Made by a program: the position numbers and the translations under genes
Assembly: GCA_900258555.1 (NCBI GenBank)
Contig: LT984854.1
Span: 608,195 to 672,194 of the forward strand
DNA: 64,000 bases
Reading direction: 5' to 3'
DNA from: an uncultured Desulfobacterium sp.
GTDB taxonomy: Bacteria; Desulfobacterota; DSM-4660; Desulfatiglandales; Desulfatiglandaceae
In this document: positions 34,796 to 42,894 of the stretch, one piece after another
Position numbering within the stretch: position 1 is the stretch's first letter
Layout of the letters: every line of letters begins with the position of its first letter
The notes under the pieces: generated by a model
The model's database searches: none
Told to the model about the DNA's origin: nothing
Seen by the model: only the letters and a program-made list of their open reading frames with translations

Positions 34796-35926
34796 ATGCT
34801 GAAACTATTATTCATCGAAGACGAGCCGAGTGCCGTCGAACCCGTTGTGAATTTACTCAAGCGGGAGCAGACGGACATTCAGTGCGAGGTGACGCTCTTT
34901 GCCGATGCGGAGAGCAGGGTAGTGACCCTCCGTCCCGACATTGTTATACTCGATCTCCTGGTCGGCGGTGCCACCCCAGAGCCTGAATCTGCAGGGCTGG
35001 GTACTCGCGATTTCATTTGGAATCAACATTTCTGTCCGCTTGTTATTTATTCGGCTAGACCGGATATTCACGATGAAAAATATGAGCCGCATCCATTCGT
35101 GAAGAGTATTCAGAAAGGAAAAGATAGCCCCCGGAAAGTAATGGACGCACTCGGCGAACTGCGTCCGCAGGTCGAGGCATTGACAGAAGCAGAAGAGCAT
35201 GTCAGGCAGTCCTTTTCCTGTGCCATGAGGGACGTCGCGCCTTATGCTTTTGAAGCTTTTACGGATGCTGCACAGAGAACGGAGACAATAAAGCGGTCGG
35301 GAAGACGCCGCCTTGCGGCTTTAATGGATGGGCTTTCACGGGACGCAACAATGCTCGCCAGTTGGGAGCAGTATCTTTGCCCTCCGGTTTCCTCCGACAT
35401 CAAACTTGGCGATGTTCTGAGAAAGGCGGACGGGAAGTGGGACGACCCGTCTTCATTCCGCGTAGCTCTTACCCCCTCCTGTGACCTTGTAGCCTCGAAC
35501 GGGCGCGTACCGAAAGTGGACAGGGTTCTCGCCGCAAAGTGCTGCTCGATGAGGGTCGGGCTGGACCTTACAAGCCTGAAAGGCATGGGGCTTACGAAAC
35601 TGAAGGACCGACTGCCCGGTACCATGCTCTCACACGGATATTTCGAGGCTACAATCCCTTTCCCGTGCCTTAAGGGGAGAATTCCGACTATGGCTGCCGA
35701 TCTGCGTGATTTGGAGTTCATCTCTGTCGGTGACATAGGTGTGGAGAACAGACCGTTCCTGCGAGTTGCTTCTATTGACAGCCCTTTTCGAGAGATGGTC
35801 GCATGGGCATATCTGCACACCGCTTGTCGGCCAGGGTTACCGGATCGGGATTTTAATTCGTGGCGTGACGAGATTATGAGCACTCTTGGAAATAATGTGG
35901 CGACGAACAGACATGAAAGCTGTTGA
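34796..35926 (+). CDS. Response regulator with GD/CD output domain
   Basis: 376 residues. The receiver (about 1-125) shows FIEDEP, the phosphoacceptor VILDLL (D53), YSARP and a Lys near 105; a helix links it to an output domain from about 190. That domain has KLGDVL (G205-D206), TPSCDL (C229-D230), MAADL (299) and RVASIDSPFRE (323-333), matching the stand-alone protein at 25189. There is no HTH, GGDEF or nuclease signature. Gene order says the kinase at 32622 phosphorylates it. The output is probably enzymatic or toxic and not transcriptional; this is inference. It overlaps the Dcm gene. Confidence 0.75.
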   Translation: MLKLLFIEDEPSAVEPVVNLLKREQTDIQCEVTLFADAESRVVTLRPDIVILDLLVGGATPEPESAGLGTRDFIWNQHFCPLVIYSARPDIHDEKYEPHPFVKSIQKGKDSPRKVMDALGELRPQVEALTEAEEHVRQSFSCAMRDVAPYAFEAFTDAAQRTETIKRSGRRRLAALMDGLSRDATMLASWEQYLCPPVSSDIKLGDVLRKADGKWDDPSSFRVALTPSCDLVASNGRVPKVDRVLAAKCCSMRVGLDLTSLKGMGLTKLKDRLPGTMLSHGYFEATIPFPCLKGRIPTMAADLRDLEFISVGDIGVENRPFLRVASIDSPFREMVAWAYLHTACRPGLPDRDFNSWRDEIMSTLGNNVATNRHESC

Positions 35927-36941
35927 TTTTTTTTGTGGGGCAGGAGGCCTTACCCGCGGCTTGCTCGATGCAGGTATAAAAGTCATTACCGGTTTTGACC
36001 GCGACGAACGGTGCCGCCACACTTACGAGCATAACAATCCCGGGGTTCGGTTCATTGCGGCTGATATCAGAGAAATGGGCTTGAAGGACCTTTTGGCCAA
36101 GAGCAGACTGCGAAAATATGATGACGTACTGTTTGCCGGATGTGCTCCTTGCCAACCATTCAGTTCACAGAGAAAGGGAAACGGAGATAGACAAGATACG
36201 ACATTGCTATGCGAATTCGGTCGAATAGTGGAGGATGCCTTGCCTGGATATGTTTTGGTTGAAAATGTTCCGGGAATTGCAAAAGTGCGCGGATTCAGTA
36301 CTTTCAGACGCTTCCTTCAGATGTTGGAAACGAAAGGCTATTCATACGTTTATGACATTCTCGATGCAAAACGTTTTGGCGTACCACAGAACAGACGCCG
36401 TCTTGTTTTGCTGGCAAGCAGACACTTTCGCCCATCTTTGCCTCAACCCAAATATGGAGACTCTTTTCGGCCATTCATGACAGTACGGCAAGCCATTTCT
36501 CATTTTCCGGAAATTCGTGCAGGAGAATGTCACAAGGACATTCCCAACCATGTGGCAGCATCCATTGAAGCGTTGAACCTTGAACGCCTCCGCCATACGC
36601 CGCATGATGGTGGTGACCGAAGATCATGGCCAATTCATTTGAGACTTGAATGTCACAAAGGGAATTATGAAGGTCATACGGATGTGTATGGCCGAATGGC
36701 CTGGGACCGTCCCGCTCCCGCGCTTACAGGCAGATGCCATAGTATTTCAAATGGCAGATATGGTCATCCCGAGCAGGATAGGGCTATTTCCTTGCGCGAA
36801 GCGGCAGCGATTCAATCATTTCCGGATGGTTATGTTTTCTTCGGGTCCAAGAAACACGTTGCGATGCAGATCGGTAACGCTGTACCGGTTCGACTTGCAG
36901 AGCATATCGGAAAACATATTATCGATCTTCGGAGTAGTTGA
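35913..36941 (+). CDS. dcm: C5-cytosine DNA methyltransferase (Dcm-type)
   Basis: 342 residues with the ordered C5 motifs: FFCGAGGLTRGL (I), GCAPCQPFSSQRKG with catalytic Cys (IV), VLVENVPG (VI), QNRRRLVLLAS (VIII), a target-recognition stretch around 215-275, and GNAVPVRLAEHIG (X). ATG 35913 gives the standard N-terminus; ATG 35895 is an alternative and neither has a strong ribosome site, so coupling to the overlapping regulator gene is likely. It should methylate self DNA at a site the Vsr-like protein or the kinase module recognises. Composition is clearly AT-richer than the genes before 24 kb. Confidence 0.88.
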   Translation: MKAVDFFCGAGGLTRGLLDAGIKVITGFDRDERCRHTYEHNNPGVRFIAADIREMGLKDLLAKSRLRKYDDVLFAGCAPCQPFSSQRKGNGDRQDTTLLCEFGRIVEDALPGYVLVENVPGIAKVRGFSTFRRFLQMLETKGYSYVYDILDAKRFGVPQNRRRLVLLASRHFRPSLPQPKYGDSFRPFMTVRQAISHFPEIRAGECHKDIPNHVAASIEALNLERLRHTPHDGGDRRSWPIHLRLECHKGNYEGHTDVYGRMAWDRPAPALTGRCHSISNGRYGHPEQDRAISLREAAAIQSFPDGYVFFGSKKHVAMQIGNAVPVRLAEHIGKHIIDLRSS

Positions 36942-37170
36942 GCCGTTACCGGTAACACTCCATAGGCACACAAAAAAAGCGGACGCTGGGATTTCCGGAG
37001 GCCACGGCTATCTGAGGTTTGGGTGAGGGAGATGGGATGGCGAGCTCTGATCCTTGAAGGCCATCACACCACTTACATCGAGGGAACGCGCCTGACCTTG
37101 GAATGGGTAATATCGAATGAAATTGGTAATGAATTGGGTAACGACCCCTCCCTCAGAAATGGGTTGATCT

Positions 37171-37224
37171 TTGCGACAGGTTTGCGACACTGTTTGCGAC
37201 AAACTTACGGCTCGACTTGCGACA
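37171..37224 (+). repeat. Four direct TTGCGACA repeats
   Basis: Exact copies begin at 37171, 37182, 37194 and 37217, giving offsets of 11, 12 and 23 bases, close to one, one and two helical turns. Three are preceded by T or TT. The phasing suggests a protein-binding array (recombinase arm sites, iterons or operator), but no partner gene is adjacent. Confidence 0.55.
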
Positions 37225-37387
37225 CCCCCTTTGGTAAGGTGAGTGGGAAGATGGGGTTGTCGAAATTTCCGCCCTACCGGGGGCCATATGCTCTTTGATA
37301 GGTTATTGATCACAACGGTTTTCGGTTAACAGCCGGAGAACGAGAACGGTTATGAAGAGGGTTGCACATGGGGAGCCAAAAAATTTC

Positions 37388-37421
37388 AAGGACTTAGAAG
37401 AAATTTTGAGTCCTTTTTTAT
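37388..37421 (+). terminator. Intrinsic terminator
   Basis: AAGGACT (37388-37394) pairs with AGTCCTT (37409-37415) across a 14-base loop, followed by a T-rich run broken by one A. On the plus strand it would end read-through from the defence operon. Confidence 0.6.
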
Positions 37422-37531
37422 TTTGAAACAAAAGCGTTCCAACCGTATTTCCAACCCAAAACAACAAAATGGCCCTTTTTAACCGATTGCAGACTCTGGC
37501 CCAGGTCAGGCCCTGGCAGATCTCTAGACAT

Positions 37532-37555
37532 AAAAAAACCGCCCGAAGACGGTTT
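37532..37555 (-). terminator. Intrinsic terminator of the toxin-antitoxin operon
   Basis: Read on the minus strand: AAACCGTC, a TTCG tetraloop, GGCGGTTT and a run of T (the T-run corresponds to A 37532-37538). The eight-base-pair stem contains one G-T pair. It lies 27 bases after the antitoxin stop, exactly where that operon should end. Confidence 0.8.
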
Positions 37556-37581
37556 GATTTGTGTTGGTTCTCTTGCGACTT

Positions 37582-38091
37582 CTAGGGGCTTTCGGGAAGG
37601 CAAATGTCACCTCCCGACCATTGCTCGCATGGAATAGAAAAAGGTTGTGGTTCTATTTTCTCATCTGAGATGGCTGCAAAATCTTGTTGGATGACGGACT
37701 TAATTTCTTCTTGAGGAATACCCTTAATGGTTGAATAGACAAGCCTGATAAGCCGGTCATGTGCCTTTGAAATACTTTGGGTTTCGTTCTCCCAGCGTGA
37801 AACCGTGGCATTATCAGTTCCAATAAATTCAGCGAACTTTTTGCCTGTAAGCCCAAGATTTTTACGTAAGAATTTGATTTCCTTGCCATCAAGAATGGAT
37901 CTCTTCTTCAGTAATATTTGGCCTATCAAACTATGTAATTTAGTCACTGCCGGAATACTTACTATTTCTTCGCCGCAGGAGCACCTATGTATTTCAATGC
38001 CCCTCAAGTAAACATTATCCAGACCACATTCTTTGTAATGATGGTCCGCCGTCGCACAAGGCATTTCAGTTTTGCAAGTTGGACATTTCAT
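37582..38091 (-). CDS. MqsA-like antitoxin (YgiT zinc finger plus HTH)
   Basis: 169 residues. MKCPTCKTEM and HRCSCGEEI carry the four Cys of a YgiT-type zinc finger (about residues 3-40). A Xre-type HTH follows (about 72-105: RKNLGLTGKKFAEFIG, ATVSRWENE). The C-terminal about 50 residues are polar. In MqsA-like antitoxins the finger neutralises the toxin and the HTH represses the operon. The toxin candidate lies just upstream at 38095 with a three-base gap. Unlike classic MqsRA, the partner here is a DUF4258 protein. Confidence 0.82.
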   Translation of the reverse strand: MKCPTCKTEMPCATADHHYKECGLDNVYLRGIEIHRCSCGEEIVSIPAVTKLHSLIGQILLKKRSILDGKEIKFLRKNLGLTGKKFAEFIGTDNATVSRWENETQSISKAHDRLIRLVYSTIKGIPQEEIKSVIQQDFAAISDEKIEPQPFSIPCEQWSGGDICLPESP

Positions 38092-38094
38092 AAT

Positions 38095-38379
38095 TCAATC
38101 GCCCTTCACAGTTATGCATAAGACTGAGCCCTTATTTTCGTCAATGGCCGCAACAAAAACCAATTCCTCGCCTTCAATATCAACCCCTTTAACCGTGCAA
38201 ATCCAATTACCATGTTCCTTATCCTCTTCGATCTCAATGACTTCACCCCAATGGACAACATTCAGGATATCGTCAACCGTTACATCACGTTCAGCCATCC
38301 TTTCACGGCAATGTTTTGTGGTATTAAAGTACAAGTTTGCAAAACGGCGCAAATAAGTCTTTGCTTGAGCCTTGTTCAT
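38095..38379 (-). CDS. DUF4258 toxin candidate
   Basis: 94 residues. HCRERMAERDVTVDDILNVVHWGEVIE followed by WICTVKGVDIEGEELVFVAAID matches DUF4258, a small family usually encoded before YgiT-finger antitoxins and thought to be an RNase-like toxin of the RelE/MqsR fold class. ATG 38379 is preferred; TTG 38394 would add five residues. Its stop is three bases before the antitoxin ATG. The order toxin then antitoxin is the MqsRA order. Conserved His and Arg residues suitable for RNA cleavage are present, but activity is not shown. Confidence 0.75.
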   Translation of the reverse strand: MNKAQAKTYLRRFANLYFNTTKHCRERMAERDVTVDDILNVVHWGEVIEIEEDKEHGNWICTVKGVDIEGEELVFVAAIDENKGSVLCITVKGD

Positions 38380-38609
38380 AATATCGGCCTGCAAACGGAT
38401 TTAGTCAAGATTTTTTGACGTTGCATCAAACTTTTTTATCTTTAACGAGAACAGATTTGGGAGGCTATGGCATTTTAAATAACCGGTCAATGATTTTTCT
38501 TAAAGTCCTACCCGATTACTTGTTAATATCAACCGCTTACAAGCAGTGGGCAGGGTCCCAATCGGATGGCCGTGCCTATCCTGGACATATTGGTTGAACG
38601 GCACACAGA

Positions 38610-38762
38610 AGTGCTGCATTGGTTCATCGCGATTATTTGGTGAGTGCACTGGTCAGTTTGTTCGTTTACGACAATCGCATCGAAATCGTCAGTCCTGGGC
38701 ACCTACCGAACAACTTGACCGTGGAAAAGACCATTTCGAAGCATATCAACTTAAACCAATAG
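38610..38762 (+). pseudogene. Remnant of a Schlafen/AlbA-type ATP-binding (RecG-like) protein
   Basis: Fifty codons in frame, ending at TAG 38760, read SAALVHRDYLVSALVS and then LFVYDNRIEIVSPGHLPNN, LTVEK. This is the highly conserved centre of the AlbA_2/HATPase_c_4 family (normally ALVHRDY...IEIxSPGxLP). No start, no N-terminal AlbA domain and no downstream winged helix are present, so it is a decayed fragment. Such genes travel with mobile and defence regions, which fits its place beside the toxin-antitoxin pair. Confidence 0.72.
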
Positions 38763-38884
38763 AGGCGTCCTTGCTCCAACAAGGAGGAATCATTATCTTA
38801 TCTTTGGTAGGTAATACGACGTGAATCAGTTCTTGACCGATCCAGCTGCCGCCAAAAGGCTCCGGCTATTTCAAGGGGATTAAG

Positions 38885-39478
38885 ATGAAAAGATACCAAA
38901 TAGCTGCCGTAATAATATTCCTGCCTTTATTCCTTATTTCATGCGCTATTTATCCGCCTGAACGTTACAATACACGGAGAGGTGCATTCATTGGAGCTGG
39001 TGCGGGTGCCCTGATTGGTCAGGCTATTGGGGGTGACACCGAAAGCACTCTAATTGGATTGGCTGCCGGAACCATCCTTGGCGCCCTTGTGGGAAATGCG
39101 GTAGACCAAGATTATCAGGCAGTCAAAGATGCAGCCTTGTACCAGAGGCCGGTGCTCTATTATGACAAGGATGGTCGTGCAGTTGAAGCCATTCCAGAGG
39201 GAACGAATTCCCCCAATTGTAAGAAGGTGCGAAAGCGGGTCTGGGAGGATGGAAAGTTGGTAAAGGAAACGGTTGAAGAAATCTGTGATTATCCTGCTGT
39301 AGCCACCCCATATTACTATGCCCCACCACTGCCTCCCCCGAGCTATTATGATGATTGTTATGGGTGGTGGGGATGGCCTTTTGTCCCGAGCGTGACATTT
39401 TATTTTGGGGGGTCACATCACAATGGCTATTATATACATGGGCCATACCACTACCATTATGGCAGACATCATCGGTAA
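38885..39478 (+). CDS. Glycine-zipper outer-membrane lipoprotein
   Basis: 197 residues. The signal peptide ends in the lipobox LISC (Cys20). A glycine zipper follows at about 33-75 (GAFIGAGAGALIGQAIGGD, GLAAGTILGALVGNAVDQ), as in YMGG and SlyB-like envelope proteins. After a charged middle the C-terminus is extremely rich in Tyr, Pro, Gly and His (about 140-197), a metal-binding or surface-exposed tail by composition. A clear terminator follows, so it is monocistronic. Likely anchored in the outer membrane; precise function unknown. Confidence 0.78.
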   Translation: MKRYQIAAVIIFLPLFLISCAIYPPERYNTRRGAFIGAGAGALIGQAIGGDTESTLIGLAAGTILGALVGNAVDQDYQAVKDAALYQRPVLYYDKDGRAVEAIPEGTNSPNCKKVRKRVWEDGKLVKETVEEICDYPAVATPYYYAPPLPPPSYYDDCYGWWGWPFVPSVTFYFGGSHHNGYYIHGPYHYHYGRHHR

Positions 39479-39516
39479 AAAAATACAGAATAATAATCTG
39501 TTAGTCATAGGAGTTA

Positions 39517-39549
39517 GAAAGGCGCGACATAAAATTTGTCACGCCTTTC
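39517..39549 (+). terminator. Intrinsic terminator after the lipoprotein gene
   Basis: GAAAGGCG (39517-39524) pairs with CGCCTTTC (39542-39549), and GACA/TGTC continue the stem inside after a single mismatch. The loop is AT-rich. It lies 39 bases after the stop. The 3' T-run is short. Confidence 0.7.
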
Positions 39550-39702
39550 TTATCTGAAGTGACTTTGAATACCCATTTCTCACCCGACATTAGATGAGAG
39601 GTGTTAGTACATAAATACCTCAGGCTTAAATTTTATAGGGTAACAAAGAGTTATGTTTACTGTATGATATGAAATGGGAGGGGCTTCGTAGTCCATTTTC
39701 CT

Positions 39703-40692
39703 TTAATTCAGAACTTCGTACCGGCGGATGGTCACCAGCAACGCTACCCTTGTCAGCCGGTCCTTGATCTCCAGTTCGGCCAAAGAGATCTCCTTTCCTG
39801 GGTCCACCGCATCTTTATCTACCTTGAAACTCCGCCAGTCCAGCCTCAAAGTCAGCGGCCTGAACTTCATCACCTGCTCCGGATTATCAAGAACCGGCAA
39901 AAGATGCTTAAGGGCCTCTTCAGGTGTACCCAGCACAGCCGTGACCGTGTCCAATTGCCTGCTGATTTCCGTGAGCAATTTTTTGATCTCGGCGGCCTTT
40001 ACCTCGCTTTGCCGGTCGGATTCAACCAGGCCTTCCAGACTATGGCTGTGGGCCTGAAGGATTTTAAGCTTTACCCCCAGCAGCCGCTTCTCCTCCGCCA
40101 GGTCCTTTTCTTGGCTTTTCAGGTTTGTCAGATACTCCATTGCCCTCAGCCCTAATAAACGCAGTGCCCCTTCGCTCACCGCCCTGCGATTCAGCATCTC
40201 CGTAACGGAAGGCCCAACGATCCTGTGATCAGTAAAATCAACCGCCAGGTGAGGGACATCCCGCCGTGTTATCTCTCCCACAAGTTCATTGGCAAAAACC
40301 GTCTTTTCTTTGAGGGTAGCGGTCAAAAGGGCCACTGACTGATCCGTTGGATTCTTTTGAAAGAAAGACTGCAAGACACCGCAATTCTTAAAAAGGTCCC
40401 GCACCTGCTTGGCTTCGGCGAACAACAGTTCCACCGGGGAGCCCTTGCCCCAGTCTGAGGCTGACAGCGGCAGCGGACCAGGTATGGCAGCAACAAGTTG
40501 ATCAATATAGTTTTTGGCCTTTTCAACAGGACTCCGCAATTGTTTCAGATAACCCCGGGCATTTCTAATGGCCGGATAAACCTCCTGGATAAAACGCTCG
40601 ATCTCCTCGTCCAGGGCGGCCCTGTCCCTGCGGATTTCTCTGTCCCGCTGAAAGTGGCCGAGCAGCCGATCCCAAAGATACCTTAAACCCAT
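39703..40692 (-). CDS. Coiled-coil protein of unknown function
   Basis: 329 residues, mostly long charged helices. Likely coiled coils lie at about 10-75 and 190-245 (SQEKDLAEEKRLLGVKLKIL). No membrane segment, signal peptide or known domain is visible. The middle (about 145-185, HLAVDFTDHRIVGPSVTEML) looks globular. It stands alone on the minus strand, followed by no recognised partner. ATG 40692 begins MGLRYLWDRLLGHF. A cytosolic structural or scaffolding role is possible, but I cannot assign one. Confidence 0.6.
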   Translation of the reverse strand: MGLRYLWDRLLGHFQRDREIRRDRAALDEEIERFIQEVYPAIRNARGYLKQLRSPVEKAKNYIDQLVAAIPGPLPLSASDWGKGSPVELLFAEAKQVRDLFKNCGVLQSFFQKNPTDQSVALLTATLKEKTVFANELVGEITRRDVPHLAVDFTDHRIVGPSVTEMLNRRAVSEGALRLLGLRAMEYLTNLKSQEKDLAEEKRLLGVKLKILQAHSHSLEGLVESDRQSEVKAAEIKKLLTEISRQLDTVTAVLGTPEEALKHLLPVLDNPEQVMKFRPLTLRLDWRSFKVDKDAVDPGKEISLAELEIKDRLTRVALLVTIRRYEVLN

Positions 40693-40900
40693 TAAACTGA
40701 CCGTCTCTGTGATATAATTTCGGTGTGATTAAAAAGCGCATTTTCACAATAAAATATAATGAGATTGGCATTGGGCATCAAGTATAAAACAGGCTATGAA
40801 TGACTTGTGGTTTTTTGGTTCTTTGTATGCAGACAAATTTTGGGTTTTCTTGCAACCTGATATCCTGTTATTCTAATCTTATAAAAGGTAAGGAACCATC

Positions 40901-41137
40901 ATGTCCGGACATCCTATTAAAGTGACCGCCTACTCCGGTTATAAGGCGAATGAGAGGCCGCTGTCTTTTGTTGTAAACGATCAGAGGTATGAAGTCAGGG
41001 CTATCATATCCATATGGGCTGAACCGGAGAAGGATTTTTTCAAGGTAATTTCTGATGATAAAAAGATTTACACCCTCAGTTGGAATCGCAAGTTGGATCT
41101 GTGGCTCATGGAAAAGGTTTCAAATTTAAAAGGCTGA
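40901..41137 (+). CDS. Small conserved-looking protein, unknown
   Basis: 78 residues with alternating beta strands (KVTAYSGYKANERPLSFVV, YEVRAIISIWAEPEKDFFKV, IYTLSWNRKLDLWLME). The compact, Trp-containing beta pattern and good coding character suggest a real small protein. AAAGGTAAGGAAC precedes the ATG, giving a moderate ribosome site. It is convergent with mpl. I recognise no characterised family. Confidence 0.6.
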   Translation: MSGHPIKVTAYSGYKANERPLSFVVNDQRYEVRAIISIWAEPEKDFFKVISDDKKIYTLSWNRKLDLWLMEKVSNLKG

Positions 41138-41197
41138 ATCCCTGATGTCCTGGTATTCAATGATACAAAAAATCAAAGAGATAATACTCAAGACAGA

Positions 41198-42661
41198 TCA
41201 ATCACCCTGTAGTCTTTTTAGAAGCCTCTTGTGTATATTATCAAATCCCCCATTTGACATGATCAGAAATATGTCATTAGGCCGGGATTCTCTTACCATT
41301 GCCTCAAGCAATTGATCGGTGTTTGGAAAATAATGGGCGTTAAGGCCGTTTTTTTGCAGGTCTTCAACCAGTTGTCTTGAAGAAAACCTCTCTTCCTTTG
41401 GGATCTTTTCCATCAGCGGCGGCTCCGGGATCATCACAATGTCAGCGTCGTTGAATGACTGGGCATACTGGACTTGGAATATGTTTCGCCTGCTTGAATT
41501 GGACCTGGGCTCAAAGACCGCTATCAGCCTTCGCCCCTCGTATCTTTGTCTGACAGCATTAATCGTCTCTTTTACCGCGGTTGGGTGATGGGCGAAATCA
41601 TCAAGGACAATAACACTGTGGCTTTCCCCTACCACCTCCTGCCTCCGTTTTACCCCTTCAAAGGTGACAAGGGCCTTGGAAACCGCCTTGGGCGAAAGCC
41701 CCAGTAAATCCGCCAGGGCCACTACTGACAAAAGATTTGAGATATTGTGGCGTCCATAGAGGGTGGTTGAAAGTCCCATGTGTTTTTTGTCATTTTTCAT
41801 TACGGTCAGGTGGGTAAGGCCTTCTTTAATCTCAATATCTTTTGCGGTAAAGAGTGCCTTTTTGGAAAGCCCATAGCTGATTACCGGGCACTTTGCAGAG
41901 ACTGCTTCGGCGGCGATAATCGGATCATCCATGTTTGCTATCAAAAACCCGTCAGGCTTCATTATATTAATCAGCTTTCTGAAATTTTCTATTACATGGT
42001 CCAGGTCCCTGTAGATGTCCGCATGGTCAAACTCTATGCTGGTGAGTATTGCGACCCACGGGGCGTAGTGTAAAAACTTCGGGCCCTTATCAAAGAATGC
42101 GGTATCGTATTCATCGCCCTCTATGACAAAGTGCCTGCCGTTTCCCAGCTTGAAATTGGCGTCAAAATTCCTTGGAATACCTCCTATCATGAACCCCGGG
42201 TCCCTGCCTGCAACATCAAGCACCCAGGCGGCAAGGGAGGATGTGGTTGTCTTTCCGTGTGTGCCGCATATGACAATGGGCTGTTTATCTTTGAATGCAA
42301 AGTGCTTAAGGGCCTGGGGCAATGAAAGATAAGGCAGATTAAGCCTTGCCAGCTCGACAGCCTCGGGATTTACCCTGGTTATTACATTGCCGACAATGAC
42401 CAGATCAGGCCTCGGGTCCAGATTTTCCGTCCGATACCCGCTAAGGACCGGTATTGAGAGCTTTTCCAAAAAGATGCTCATCGGCGGATACACATCCTGG
42501 TCGGAACCGGTCACATTGTACCCCTTTTGCTTCAGTATCCCGGCCAGAGAGGCCATTGCTGTGCCGCATATGCCCATCAGGTGGATATGGCCAGGGGAAT
42601 CGGGAAGACGATTAAGATCGGGTAAAAGCCCTTTCCGGTTATTGTCATCAGTTGTTGTCAA
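41198..42661 (-). CDS. mpl: UDP-N-acetylmuramate:L-Ala-gamma-D-Glu-meso-DAP ligase
   Basis: 487 residues of the Mur ligase family. HLMGICGTAMASLAG (about 27-41) is the UDP-binding motif peculiar to MurC/Mpl, VICGTHGKTTTSSLAAWVLD (about 130-149) is the ATP P-loop, and GNVITRVNPEAVE is the Mpl-type spacer. The central domain has GGIPRNFDANFKLG and EGDEYDTAFFD, which separate Mpl from MurC. It reattaches the recycled tripeptide to UDP-MurNAc in the cytosol. Length is normal. The gene is alone, with 230 bases to the divergent rpmB. Confidence 0.9.
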   Translation of the reverse strand: MTTTDDNNRKGLLPDLNRLPDSPGHIHLMGICGTAMASLAGILKQKGYNVTGSDQDVYPPMSIFLEKLSIPVLSGYRTENLDPRPDLVIVGNVITRVNPEAVELARLNLPYLSLPQALKHFAFKDKQPIVICGTHGKTTTSSLAAWVLDVAGRDPGFMIGGIPRNFDANFKLGNGRHFVIEGDEYDTAFFDKGPKFLHYAPWVAILTSIEFDHADIYRDLDHVIENFRKLINIMKPDGFLIANMDDPIIAAEAVSAKCPVISYGLSKKALFTAKDIEIKEGLTHLTVMKNDKKHMGLSTTLYGRHNISNLLSVVALADLLGLSPKAVSKALVTFEGVKRRQEVVGESHSVIVLDDFAHHPTAVKETINAVRQRYEGRRLIAVFEPRSNSSRRNIFQVQYAQSFNDADIVMIPEPPLMEKIPKEERFSSRQLVEDLQKNGLNAHYFPNTDQLLEAMVRESRPNDIFLIMSNGGFDNIHKRLLKRLQGD

Positions 42662-42894
42662 AGTGTTCCTCCTTTTTGAAGCGCAGTTTCATTGTTTTTA
42701 ATTGCGCAGGTAGATATACTGAAGGCCGAAGACCGCAGGTCTCATTGGAATCAACCATTTTTAAGAAAAAACTTCTTGCCATCGGCCCGTGAATCCTTTA
42801 TATAGTTTTGTTTCTAATTTGAATATGCTATTCGAGAGAATATCAAACTCCTTGCATTTTACTTTAGCGCCGGGAGTACAAAGGAGGCCCAACC

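Larger units (their letters stand above)
36942..37581. other. Gene-poor junction downstream of the defence island
   Basis: About 640 bases without a convincing gene. It holds a 12-base palindrome GTTACCGGTAAC at 36945-36956, four TTGCGACA repeats at 37171-37224 and two intrinsic terminators. An ORF at 37023-37298 (91 codons) has no ribosome site or recognisable family and is not called. The stretch resembles scar DNA at the edge of a mobile region; no tRNA or integrase is seen. Confidence 0.5.

Noticed and set aside
37023-37298. 91-codon ORF in the junction region
   Set aside because: Starts at GTG without ribosome site, matches no family I know, and its centre is the TTGCGACA repeat array. 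More likely non-coding or decayed.
38378-38408. Minus-strand TTGACT with GATATT or TATTAT as a promoter for the DUF4258 gene
   Set aside because: The -10 element would overlap the start codon, placing the transcript start inside the gene. No usable downstream start exists.
38546-38824. 92-codon ORF over the AlbA-like remnant
   Set aside because: It is in a different frame from the recognisable family sequence, is rich in Cys and Trp, and has no ribosome site. It is a shadow of the pseudogene.
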